Shown here: piece by piece, positions 1-8,940 of the stretch
How the letters are laid out: the number at the start of each line of letters is the position of its first letter
Numbering within the stretch: the first letter of the stretch is position 1
From: Clostridiales bacterium
GTDB taxonomy: Bacteria; Bacillota; Clostridia; Peptostreptococcales; Acidaminobacteraceae
Direction: 5' to 3'
NCBI GenBank assembly: GCA_016342415.1
Contig: JAEIOD010000009.1
Coordinates: 1-64,000 of the forward strand
DNA length: 64,000 nt
The notes under the pieces: generated by a model
Seen by the model: only the letters and a program-made list of their open reading frames with translations
What the model was told of the DNA's origin: nothing
Database searches by the model: none
Translations under genes and position numbers: made by a program

Positions 1-78
1 TAAAGATTTGAAGTTAATTATATTAAGAAAGGATATGTCAAAGTGTTGCAAATACGTACTTGACATAAAGAGGTATAT

Positions 79-1605
79 TTGAACTTTTTAAGGAAAATAT
101 TATTTAATCGTGTTGCAGTCATAGCTGCTTCAATTATTCTGCAATTATTATTCTTACTTGCAATGTTGGCTTTTCTAAGGGATTATTCACAACTCTTTTA
201 TGGAGTTGGAATTCTCATCAGTATTTCAGTAATACTATGGATTGTTTATAATGACAGTAACCCAGCTTATAAAATTGCGTGGGTTATACCAATTGCTCTA
301 ATGCCGATCTTTGGTGGTTTGTTCTATTTATCTTTTGGTGGTAATCAATTGAGCAAAAAAGAAAAAGCTCGCATGAAACAAATTGAAGAAGTGACAAAAG
401 AAAAACTATTAAAAAGAAATGATTTAGTTGAAGAGATTAATAGAACAAATACACATGCTGCTCAACAAGCACGGTATATTCAAGAATATGGCCCATATCC
501 GATTTATAAAGCTGAAACCACTGAGTACTTTAAGACTGGTGAGGATAACTTTGTAAGAATGAAAGAAAAGCTTAAAAAAGCCGAAAAGTTCATTTTCATG
601 GAGTACTTCATTATTGAAGAAGGTATCATGTGGAATGAAATTTTAGACATTCTTATCAACAAAGTAAAAATTGGTGTAGATGTTAGAGTCATATTCGATG
701 ATATGGGTTGTTTGTTAAAACTACCCGAACATTATGAAAAAAAGTTAAGAGGAAACGGTATTAAATGTTGCGTTTTTAATCCGTTGATTCCCATTATATC
801 TTCTAAATATAACACTAGAGATCACAGAAAGATAACAGTTATAGATGGTCATACAGCTTTTACTGGAGGCATCAATCTAGCTGACGAATACATCAACGAG
901 GTTACCAAATTCGGACATTGGAAAGACATGGGTCTTATGATAAAGGGAGAAGCTGTATGGAGCTTTACAGTCATGTTTTTATCGATGTGGGATTACTTGA
1001 CTTCAACAGCAAGCGACTATGATAAATATACTTACACTGGCGTATTTAAAAGTGAAGAAGGTTATGTACAACCTTACTCTGACAATCCTTTAGATAGTGA
1101 GACGGTTGGTGAAAATGTATATCTAAATATGATCAACAAAGCAGAACGTTATGTTTATATTACAACTCCTTATTTGATCATTGATTCTGAAATGGTGACA
1201 GCACTATGTAATGCTTCTAAAAATGGTGTGGAGGTTAAAATAATCACGCCTGGAATGCCGGATAAATGGTATGTTCATCATGTATCCAGATCTTACTATG
1301 AACAGTTATTCAAAAGTGGTGTGATCATATTGGAATATACACCAGGATTTATGCATGGTAAAAATTTTGTTGTTGATGACCAGTATGCAGTTGTAGGAAC
1401 CATAAACATGGACTTTAGAAGTTTATACCTTCACTTTGAATGTGGTGTATGGATGTATCAAACATCAACAGTTTTAGAGGTGAAATCAGATTTTATTGAA
1501 ACTGAAAAAGTATGTAGAGAAATTGAAGAAAGAGACTTTAAACATATTGGTGTCTTTAAAATTCTAATTGGGTTAATATTAAGATTATTTGCGCCATTAA
1601 TGTAG
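79..1605 (+). CDS. cls: cardiolipin synthase (phospholipase D family)
   Basis: Makes cardiolipin at the membrane by phosphatidyl transfer between two phosphatidylglycerols. The 508-aa product has the family layout: two N-terminal membrane segments (about 12-32 and 40-85), then two PLD catalytic motifs of the HxKx4D type, H249-K251-D256 and H426-K428-D433, each followed by the usual Gly-Gly/Gly-Thr-Ile-Asn stretch. Length matches bacterial Cls. The start is TTG at 79; an AAAGAGG ribosome binding site sits just upstream (67-73) and no ATG lies in a better place. It appears monocistronic; a weak TAGAG/CTCTA hairpin follows the stop. Family call is firm; which paralogue it is cannot be told. Confidence 0.95.
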   Translation: MNFLRKILFNRVAVIAASIILQLLFLLAMLAFLRDYSQLFYGVGILISISVILWIVYNDSNPAYKIAWVIPIALMPIFGGLFYLSFGGNQLSKKEKARMKQIEEVTKEKLLKRNDLVEEINRTNTHAAQQARYIQEYGPYPIYKAETTEYFKTGEDNFVRMKEKLKKAEKFIFMEYFIIEEGIMWNEILDILINKVKIGVDVRVIFDDMGCLLKLPEHYEKKLRGNGIKCCVFNPLIPIISSKYNTRDHRKITVIDGHTAFTGGINLADEYINEVTKFGHWKDMGLMIKGEAVWSFTVMFLSMWDYLTSTASDYDKYTYTGVFKSEEGYVQPYSDNPLDSETVGENVYLNMINKAERYVYITTPYLIIDSEMVTALCNASKNGVEVKIITPGMPDKWYVHHVSRSYYEQLFKSGVIILEYTPGFMHGKNFVVDDQYAVVGTINMDFRSLYLHFECGVWMYQTSTVLEVKSDFIETEKVCREIEERDFKHIGVFKILIGLILRLFAPLM

Positions 1606-1959
1606 AGGCTAAAATCTCTATTATTATTTAATGATAAAAACTGAAACCGTCGACGATGTGTATTTTGAATTTTTTAATACTCAGTATATGGGAAGGTATA
1701 TACAGTCGTATAACTTTGGTTCAATGATTTATTTAGTTGTTGAATTTGAATCTATTTAGAGATTATAATAACTTGACTTAAAATTGTCAGTTTTATAATG
1801 ATACTGATCTTGTATTGGAGTTAATATGACATGAATTGAGAAACATATAAGAAATATTTGCATATAGGATTACTTTTATCATATACAGTACTGGTCCTCG
1901 TCAAGTTTCTGTTATAAACTTTAAAAATCAGGGTATATAATTCATGAGGAGGTGAGAGT
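1606..1959. other. 354-bp gap, no convincing gene
   Basis: AT-rich stretch between cls and a 72-aa gene. One ATG-initiated frame of 42 codons (1631-1759, plus strand) is open, but it has no ribosome binding site and an AT-rich composition, so I do not call it. The only clear signal is the AGGAGGTGAG ribosome binding site just before 1960. No RNA gene or repeat was recognised. Confidence 0.5.
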
Positions 1960-2178
1960 ATGAATACAACTATTCATGAACTCATTAATATGAAGGCTAG
2001 AAAAATCGAGGTAGAAATTGAACTCGGTATTTCTGACGTCGATATCAGACATTTATCTTCGAAACAGATTAAACGCATCGATCAAGATCTTGAGCATCAC
2101 TATGATCCTAGAGTGATGTTAGAAATGATTGAAACAACTATTCGTACAGACGAGCAAATTATAGCAAATCGACATTAA
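1960..2178 (+). CDS. small conserved-looking protein of unknown function
   Basis: A 72-aa, soluble, charged protein that I do not recognise. It has a very strong ribosome binding site (AGGAGGTGAG, spaced for the ATG at 1960) and is followed directly by a rho-independent terminator, so it is probably a real single-gene unit. The sequence looks mostly helical, with alternating acidic and basic residues and two His pairs near the middle and end; there is no signal peptide, membrane segment or Cys. The helix from about residue 30 to 70 could be a small regulatory or adaptor fold, but nothing in the sequence fixes a function. Confidence 0.75.
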   Translation: MNTTIHELINMKARKIEVEIELGISDVDIRHLSSKQIKRIDQDLEHHYDPRVMLEMIETTIRTDEQIIANRH

Positions 2179-2182
2179 GCTG

Positions 2183-2212
2183 AAACTATTTCTTATGAAA
2201 TAGTTTTTTTTT
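2183..2212 (+). terminator. rho-independent terminator after the 72-aa gene
   Basis: Ten-base stem AAACTATTTC / GAAATAGTTT with a TTAT loop, running into a T tract. Confidence 0.85.
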
Positions 2213-2246
2213 GAATTAAATGGCTTTCAGGAGGTTTATTTAGTAA

Positions 2247-3296
<1,050 letters not shown>

Positions 3297-3361
3297 TAAG
3301 GAAATCAATGAAATTAGACTTAATTTATAGTAACAGAAATATATGTTGAAAGTTTTAAAAT

Positions 3362-3387
3362 AAAAAGAACTCATAGAGTTCTTTTTT
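3362..3387. terminator. bidirectional terminator between convergent lacI-type and tetR-type genes
   Basis: Eleven-base stem AAAAAGAACTC / GAGTTCTTTTT with an ATA loop; A and T runs on both sides let it act on both strands. It overlaps the stop codon of the minus-strand TetR gene. Confidence 0.85.
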
Positions 3388-4027
3388 AATCTAATATTTT
3401 AAAAAGGTCTGTTTCATATTGTCTCATGATTTCAGATGTTTTCAAAAGAATAGACTCAATTTTTGCCTCAGGCACATTATATAGTTTATAGATGCTCTTA
3501 ACGACCAAATTTATTTTAGAACTTAAATCAGAATCATATCCTGTGAGATAATCACCAATGATACTATTATAGATTCCTTTGATGATTAATGCTCTTGTTC
3601 TATAATCATGGTCTGAATAGTTTTTAATGTAACCGGCAAAACATAGTTTGCTAAATTCCACCAAATCCGAAATATGGACTTGATTCACATCATGATTTTT
3701 ATGGGAACTTATGATAGCCTCAGCGTATCTTTCATATTTTTGAGCCAATGTAAAAACTATGTGCGTGTCAATTGAAGCGAAAAGTAAAGGCTCGTTGGTC
3801 TCCTTAGTTATCATTTGAACAAATTGCTTAACTCTATTTAGATCATCTCCTCTGACAGCATTAAATACATCTTGTTTATTATCAAAATATTTATATAGAG
3901 TTCCTGTAGTAATCTGGCATTTAGATACCAGTTGTCGTATAGTTGTCTGATCATATCCTTGAGTTTTAAATAGTAATCGTGCACTGTTAATGATACGATC
4001 TTTTAAATCGATATTATTGATTGCCAT
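3386..4027 (-). CDS. TetR/AcrR-family regulator
   Basis: A 213-aa repressor-type protein. The N-terminal 55 residues form the TetR three-helix DNA-binding domain with the family signature around TTIRQLVSKCQITTGTLYKY; the remaining 150 residues are a helical ligand/dimer domain without recognisable identity. It is the last gene of a leftward group (B3/4 protein, DUF1232 protein, TetR), starting 25 bases after the DUF1232 stop, so it may control the operon it sits in. The convergent neighbour is the LacI-type gene. Ligand unknown. Confidence 0.9.
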   Translation of the reverse strand: MAINNIDLKDRIINSARLLFKTQGYDQTTIRQLVSKCQITTGTLYKYFDNKQDVFNAVRGDDLNRVKQFVQMITKETNEPLLFASIDTHIVFTLAQKYERYAEAIISSHKNHDVNQVHISDLVEFSKLCFAGYIKNYSDHDYRTRALIIKGIYNSIIGDYLTGYDSDLSSKINLVVKSIYKLYNVPEAKIESILLKTSEIMRQYETDLFKILD

Positions 4028-4052
4028 TAAGTAACGATTCCTTCCTATATGT

Positions 4053-4418
4053 TTATATTAACCATTTTAATAATGCAAAAATGAGTACAATCCATATCAA
4101 TATAAATATAAATCCAGCTATCCAATTCTTAGGTTTCTTTTCTAAAGTTTTTGCCTTTAAAATGTATTCATTGATGAGTGGCTTTGGAATTAGTTTTAAA
4201 GTTAGTGTAATAAGTAGTGGTAATATAATTAAGTCATCTAAATATCCTAGAATAGGAATAAAATCTGGTATCAGATCGATTGGACTTAATGCATATCCAA
4301 CAGTTATGATTACTAAAATTTGGACTGGCCATTTCAATAATTTGTCTTTACTTAATAAGTAAAGGGCAGTTATATTATGTTTTAGTTTTCTCGCTTTTTC
4401 TTTTAATTTATTTATCAT
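4053..4418 (-). CDS. DUF1232 (YkvA-type) small membrane protein
   Basis: A 121-aa membrane protein of the DUF1232 family, recognised by the signature block YALSPIDLIPDFIPILGYLDD at about residues 42-62, flanked by hydrophobic segments (about 31-46, 62-78, 102-120). The biochemical role of the family is not established. Its ATG overlaps the stop codon of the upstream B3/4-domain gene (ATGA, 4415-4418), so the two are translationally coupled. A long plus-strand frame over the same DNA is a shadow of this gene. Confidence 0.88.
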   Translation of the reverse strand: MINKLKEKARKLKHNITALYLLSKDKLLKWPVQILVIITVGYALSPIDLIPDFIPILGYLDDLIILPLLITLTLKLIPKPLINEYILKAKTLEKKPKNWIAGFIFILIWIVLIFALLKWLI

Positions 4419-5110
4419 TCAAGTCTCCACGACTGTGTTTTCTTATTCAAAATCTCATAAGAAACTGTAGCTTCTAAATGGATCTCACATAACTCTTTGA
4501 GTTCTGATACTGCATTATTTAATTCGTTTAGACGAGAAGCATTGAGTGACTCGATTACCAATATGGCATCGGTTGTCTGCCCGGTCAATTTCGTTCGGTC
4601 AGCTTCTCGCCAATTCCAGCACCGACACAAACATCCCAACTCATCTTTATAAACCACTTCTCCTGCAGTAGGGGGTTCATTTATAGAAGAACCTATCATT
4701 TTAAACTCTTCAAGTCCATTGGCAAATGTTAAATTGATATCGCCTTGTGTCATTTTGAGGTCTTCGCCACCGCAAGGGAAAACATATTTAAGGGATATAG
4801 AATTGTAGATGTCTACTAATGGATTGATACTTGGCAATAAACCACCTTTTAATACTCTTTTTATTAAAGCTTCAGATGAAACTCGAGTGCCTTTTTTTAT
4901 GTGAAGCTGTTTATAAGTATCGCGCCAGTCTTTTATTTCAGGTAATTCCAAAATAGGTTTGTTGTAATGTGAACGCACATATTTTTCGGCATCTCGTAAA
5001 ATCGTTTCTGTTAGATTATGCGAATTAACAAAACCTGATAGTTTTATGATCGCAATAGAAGTTTCAGGGTAGAGTTCAAATATTTTCTGATCAATTATGA
5101 TATTTTTCAT
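4415..5110 (-). CDS. stand-alone B3/B4 tRNA-binding-domain protein
   Basis: A 231-aa protein resembling the B3/B4 domain of phenylalanyl-tRNA synthetase beta chain, but without the rest of the synthetase. The diagnostic core lies around residues 60-180: a W-R-D-x-Y motif, the RVSSEALIKRVLKGG segment, and L-V-D-x-Y-N-S-x-S near 100. Such free-standing domains are thought to hydrolyse or bind mischarged tRNA, but their substrate is mostly unproven. First gene of a three-gene leftward operon; overlaps the next gene by four bases. A divergent promoter region (5111-5358) separates it from the glycerophosphodiesterase gene. Confidence 0.82.
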   Translation of the reverse strand: MKNIIIDQKIFELYPETSIAIIKLSGFVNSHNLTETILRDAEKYVRSHYNKPILELPEIKDWRDTYKQLHIKKGTRVSSEALIKRVLKGGLLPSINPLVDIYNSISLKYVFPCGGEDLKMTQGDINLTFANGLEEFKMIGSSINEPPTAGEVVYKDELGCLCRCWNWREADRTKLTGQTTDAILVIESLNASRLNELNNAVSELKELCEIHLEATVSYEILNKKTQSWRLE

Positions 5111-5358
5111 CTATTTCTCCTAGTTGTTAAGTCGTTTTATTTTATCTTTTATAAAGGGAATTATAGCACTAAACATAAATGGGAACAACTATATGACTGG
5201 ACATAAAAAAAATATTGGATGTCTAGTAAATACACCAAATGATATATTTCTGGATATTCGATTTCATTTTTGGTCGTTAATTATGTTATAATTAATTGAT
5301 TTTGCATTGAAATTAATTTATTTATAATCTGAAAAATAATGATATGAACGGGAGTAAC

Positions 5359-7116
5359 ATGAAAGAATATTGGAAATTATATAAAGAATCATTTGACATA
5401 TTAAAAAAGAATTATCAAAAATTCCTTGGCTATATGATTGTGGCAAATCTAGTTTTGGTAGTATTATTAATTCCTTTTACCAAAGGGATATTTAACTTCA
5501 TAATGAAAACGAAAGGATTAGATTATATTACCAATGGTCTTTTAAAAAAGTTTATAGTTTCACCACAAGGTATTTCAGTTGTACTGATCAGTTTAATCGT
5601 AGGCTCTATCGTCATATTGTTGGAGATTGGTGGTGTTATCGTCTTATCACATCAAAGTATGGTAGGGGCAAAAGAAAGTAGATTTGTTGACATTTTCAGG
5701 TACACATTGACTAAGTTAAAGTATTTGTTTAGCCTAGATGGGCTGATCATTGTAATATATTTCATAATAATTGCTCCTATGTTAGACAAGAATTTAAAAG
5801 CAAGTATTTTCACTCAGTTAAAAATACCAGGTTTTATTATGACTGTTATTGAGTCGAATATATTCTACTTTACTTCTTTGATAATTTGTACATTATTAGC
5901 ATTGTATTTAGCATTTCGCTGGATGTTTTCTTTACATGTCCTTTTATTAGATGGTCAAAATAATAAAAAATTCTTGAAAGCGAGCAGTCGGTTAATAAAG
6001 AAAAACTTTAAAGAAGTATTAAAGTTTGGATTTTTCACACTAATTATAGAAGTGATTATTCTTACGATTTCATTTGTTGTGTATTTTATTGTTTCAATAT
6101 TGCTTATTGCATTTTTACCACTGAACTTTGAGTTTTCTATTATTTTTGTACTTTCTATAGGTATGGGTTTGATTTTAATAGCATCAACATTGTCCTCTTC
6201 CATGAATATCATAAGAATGACACAGCTATACTACCGTATATCAGAATATGATATTGTTGAAATTGAAGTGAAAACAGTTGAAGAACATACGATGTTCAAT
6301 CGATTTTTAAATAACAAATGGGTTGTAGGGATAGCGGTTGTAGTTGTTGTGGTAGTAGCGAACATTTACATTTACTTGTTATATGAAGGTTTTGACACGG
6401 TTAAATATGATGTAGAAATTACGGCGCATCGTGGCAGTTCGTTTGAAGCACCGGAAAATACCTTGTCTGCATTAAAAAAAGCAATGCTTAATGGTGCTGA
6501 TTATGCAGAGATTGATATACAACTTACAAATGACAATCAAATAATTTTATTACATGATGAAACTTTTGAACGTACGACTGGTAGTGCGAATAGACCGGAC
6601 GAGTTATCTTTAGCTGAAATAAAATCATTAGATGCAGGAGCATGGTTTTCAAGTGAATTCACTGATGAAAAAATACCTACTCTACAAGAGGTTATTGATT
6701 TGTCAAAAGGTAAATTAAAATTGAACATTGAAGTTAAAGGTTCTAAATATAGTCCAAATATCATTAATGAATTGATTAAAGTAATTGAATATAATAATTA
6801 CTCAGATTCCTGTGTGATTACATCGTTACGCTATGAGGATTTAGAAGCCATTGAATCTCTAAAACCGGATTTTAAAACGGGTTATATCATGTTTGTTGCC
6901 ATTGGAGATATAGAAAAACTAAATGTGGATTTTTATAGTGTAGAAGAGACTAATGTGACGGAAGCTTTTGTTTCTAAAGCGCATAGCAGTGGTAGAGAAG
7001 TACATGTATGGACCATTAATGATGAGGCATCTATGGGGAATATATTAGATTTGGGTGTGGATAATATTATCACTGATTACGATGCTTTACTAAAAAATCT
7101 AATAAAGGACAATTAA
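5359..7116 (+). CDS. membrane-anchored glycerophosphodiester phosphodiesterase
   Basis: Hydrolyses glycerophosphodiesters to glycerol-3-phosphate and an alcohol. The 585-aa product joins an N-terminal multi-pass membrane domain (about six segments in residues 15-285, plus one at about 320-342) to a C-terminal GDPD TIM-barrel (about 350-585). Catalytic landmarks are clear: H357-R358 in AHRGSSFEAPENT, the A-E-I-D-I pair, and L-L-H-D. This architecture is the known membrane-GDPD family. I place the start at the ATG at 5359, preceded by GGGAG; an in-frame ATG at 5344 has no ribosome binding site. Two TATAAT boxes (5287-5292, 5323-5328) lie upstream. Appears monocistronic; may act on lipoteichoic acid or lipid-derived glycerophosphodiesters. 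Confidence 0.92.
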   Translation: MKEYWKLYKESFDILKKNYQKFLGYMIVANLVLVVLLIPFTKGIFNFIMKTKGLDYITNGLLKKFIVSPQGISVVLISLIVGSIVILLEIGGVIVLSHQSMVGAKESRFVDIFRYTLTKLKYLFSLDGLIIVIYFIIIAPMLDKNLKASIFTQLKIPGFIMTVIESNIFYFTSLIICTLLALYLAFRWMFSLHVLLLDGQNNKKFLKASSRLIKKNFKEVLKFGFFTLIIEVIILTISFVVYFIVSILLIAFLPLNFEFSIIFVLSIGMGLILIASTLSSSMNIIRMTQLYYRISEYDIVEIEVKTVEEHTMFNRFLNNKWVVGIAVVVVVVVANIYIYLLYEGFDTVKYDVEITAHRGSSFEAPENTLSALKKAMLNGADYAEIDIQLTNDNQIILLHDETFERTTGSANRPDELSLAEIKSLDAGAWFSSEFTDEKIPTLQEVIDLSKGKLKLNIEVKGSKYSPNIINELIKVIEYNNYSDSCVITSLRYEDLEAIESLKPDFKTGYIMFVAIGDIEKLNVDFYSVEETNVTEAFVSKAHSSGREVHVWTINDEASMGNILDLGVDNIITDYDALLKNLIKDN

Positions 7117-7256
7117 TATAGAAATGTATATTAAAAGGATAATTTTCATATGAATAATATTTCTAATAGAGAAGGTCTTTATATCATTGTATTTGGTGAG
7201 TCATTCAAACATTCGTTTATATACATGTTATAATATAGAAGTTGAAAGGAGTTAGT

Positions 7257-7958
7257 GTGAAAGCAATATTGTTTGATTTAGATGGCACATTATTGCCAAT
7301 GGATATAGAAAAATTTATATACTTATACGGAAAATCTGTTTCAGAAGCGTTTTATGATTTCACTGAAGTTGACCGTATATTTCCACAAGTAATGCATTCT
7401 GTTAAAGATACGGTTATGAATACAGAAAAGAAAAAGAACTTCGATAAGTTTTTTGACCATTTTGAAATGCATATGCCAAGAGCAAAAGAAGAGTATATAA
7501 AGAGGTTTAATGAATTTTATATCGAAGGTTTTGAAAAAGTAAAATCAGCTACTTCAAGTTCAGCTGAAATTGTAGAAGCCGTTGATATTTTAAAGTCAAA
7601 AGGATTTAAACTTATCATTGCAACAAATCCAGTTTTTCCAATGGCTGCCAATATCAGTCGGATTAGGTGGGCAGGTTTAACTATAGAATCTTTTGATTAT
7701 ATTACATCTTTTGAAGAAAATCATTACTGTAAACCACATTTGAAATTCTATAAAGAAGTTTTAGAACAAAACGGATTGGAAGCAGAGGATGTTTTAATGG
7801 TTGGCAATGATGTACAAGAAGATTTATGCATTAAATCACTTGGAGCAAAGACCTATCTCTTAGAAGATCATATTATCAACAGGAAACCTGATGAACCTAT
7901 AGATACTGATTTTAGAGGAACCTATCATGATTTTCTTCAATTTGTTAAAAGTCTGTAG
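7257..7958 (+). CDS. HAD-superfamily hydrolase (phosphatase-like)
   Basis: A 233-aa haloacid-dehalogenase-family enzyme. Motif I is DLDGTLLP at the N terminus, motif II a Thr-Asn-Pro near residue 120, motif III the Lys of KPHLKFYKEVL, and motif IV VGNDVQEDL with its acidic pair. A helical cap domain fills about residues 20-95. I choose GTG at 7257 because AAAGGAG (7245-7251) is spaced for it; an in-frame TTG at 7242 lies within that ribosome binding site region. A TATAAT box at 7229-7234 is a likely promoter element. First gene of a tight operon with the exporter-like gene (6-base gap) and topB. Substrate unknown; probably a small phosphate ester. Confidence 0.9.
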   Translation: MKAILFDLDGTLLPMDIEKFIYLYGKSVSEAFYDFTEVDRIFPQVMHSVKDTVMNTEKKKNFDKFFDHFEMHMPRAKEEYIKRFNEFYIEGFEKVKSATSSSAEIVEAVDILKSKGFKLIIATNPVFPMAANISRIRWAGLTIESFDYITSFEENHYCKPHLKFYKEVLEQNGLEAEDVLMVGNDVQEDLCIKSLGAKTYLLEDHIINRKPDEPIDTDFRGTYHDFLQFVKSL

Positions 7959-7964
7959 GTAAAT

Positions 7965-8927
7965 ATGAGATGGTATAGAAGTATTAAAATAATGATTGGA
8001 TTTATTGGAGGGACTGCTCTAGCTTATATATTTAATTTGGATTTTCCAATATCAGCAGGTATCATTACCATCCTGAACTTGCTGGATACAAAAAAAGCAT
8101 CGGTTAATGTATCATTAAGACGACTTATTTCAGCGGTGTTTGGCTTAGGGCTACTGTATTTATTATATGAAATCATTGGTTACAATCTAATCAGTATGTT
8201 TATATTTGTAATGATATTTACACCCCTTGCTTTTAAATTTAAGGCAAAAGAGGGGCTCATTGTAAATATTGTTTTAGGTTCTCACTTGTTGGTCTATCAT
8301 GAAGTGACAGCGTTACACTTTGCAAATGAACTTGTCATTGTTATTATTGGTGTTGTGATTGGTCTTGTTTTAAGTTTTCATGTCCCTCAAAAGGAAAAGC
8401 TGATACAAGATTTGATTGTTGATATCGATGAGGATATACGAAAAAATCTATATGGTATCAGCTTATCCATTAATAATTTATGTTCAATTGATGAAGATGA
8501 TTTTAGTATAGAGAAATTGATCGAGAAAATAAAAAAGGCTAAAAACTTATCTATAGAACAAATGAGTAATTACTATTCAAGAGATTATTCCTATTATTAT
8601 GAGTTTTTTCAATTGAGACTTAATCAAATTTATAGAATTAAATATATGAAAGAACGACTCAATCTGGTTTTTGTCAATCAGGATCAGGCAAGACTGTTAA
8701 GTCATTTTACGACAAAGTTATCTGTTGTATTTAATCCAGATAATGATGGAACGGAATTGATGAATGAACTAGTAGGTCTAAGGCAGTCGTTTGATGCTTT
8801 ACCTTTGCCCACAAGTCGAGAGGATTTTAATGAACAGTCGGCCTTGTTACAGTTTATATATGATTTAGAAGAATTCATTCAGATGAAGATTAGATATGTT
8901 GAGAGAAATAAAATAAAATTGTTATAA
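7965..8927 (+). CDS. aromatic-acid-exporter (ArAE/FUSC-like) family membrane protein
   Basis: A 320-aa protein with an N-terminal half made of about four to five hydrophobic segments (residues 5-140) and a soluble, charged C-terminal half (about 145-320). This matches the Gram-positive ArAE_1 family with its cytoplasmic C-terminal domain; members are annotated as aromatic acid exporters by distant similarity to FUSC proteins, but the substrate is generally untested. It lies 6 bases after the HAD gene and 13 bases before topB, so the three are likely co-transcribed, without an obvious shared pathway. No unusual features. Confidence 0.82.
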   Translation: MRWYRSIKIMIGFIGGTALAYIFNLDFPISAGIITILNLLDTKKASVNVSLRRLISAVFGLGLLYLLYEIIGYNLISMFIFVMIFTPLAFKFKAKEGLIVNIVLGSHLLVYHEVTALHFANELVIVIIGVVIGLVLSFHVPQKEKLIQDLIVDIDEDIRKNLYGISLSINNLCSIDEDDFSIEKLIEKIKKAKNLSIEQMSNYYSRDYSYYYEFFQLRLNQIYRIKYMKERLNLVFVNQDQARLLSHFTTKLSVVFNPDNDGTELMNELVGLRQSFDALPLPTSREDFNEQSALLQFIYDLEEFIQMKIRYVERNKIKLL

Positions 8928-8940
8928 GAAAGGATATTAC

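Noticed and set aside
1631-1759. 42-codon ATG frame in the gap after cls (plus strand)
   Set aside because: No ribosome binding site, AT-rich, no recognisable sequence; likely chance.
4021-4362. 113-codon plus-strand frame opposite the DUF1232 gene
   Set aside because: Shadow of the minus-strand gene, which has the DUF1232 signature and operon coupling.
5196-5227. Hairpin ACTGGACAT / ATGTCTAGT in the divergent promoter region
   Set aside because: One mismatch, 14-base loop and no T tract; not a terminator and no regulator to assign as operator.
7150-7233. 27-codon ATG frame before the HAD gene with AAAAGGA upstream
   Set aside because: Its stop codon lies in the TATAAT box of the next gene and it is too short to judge; could be a leader peptide but there is no further support.
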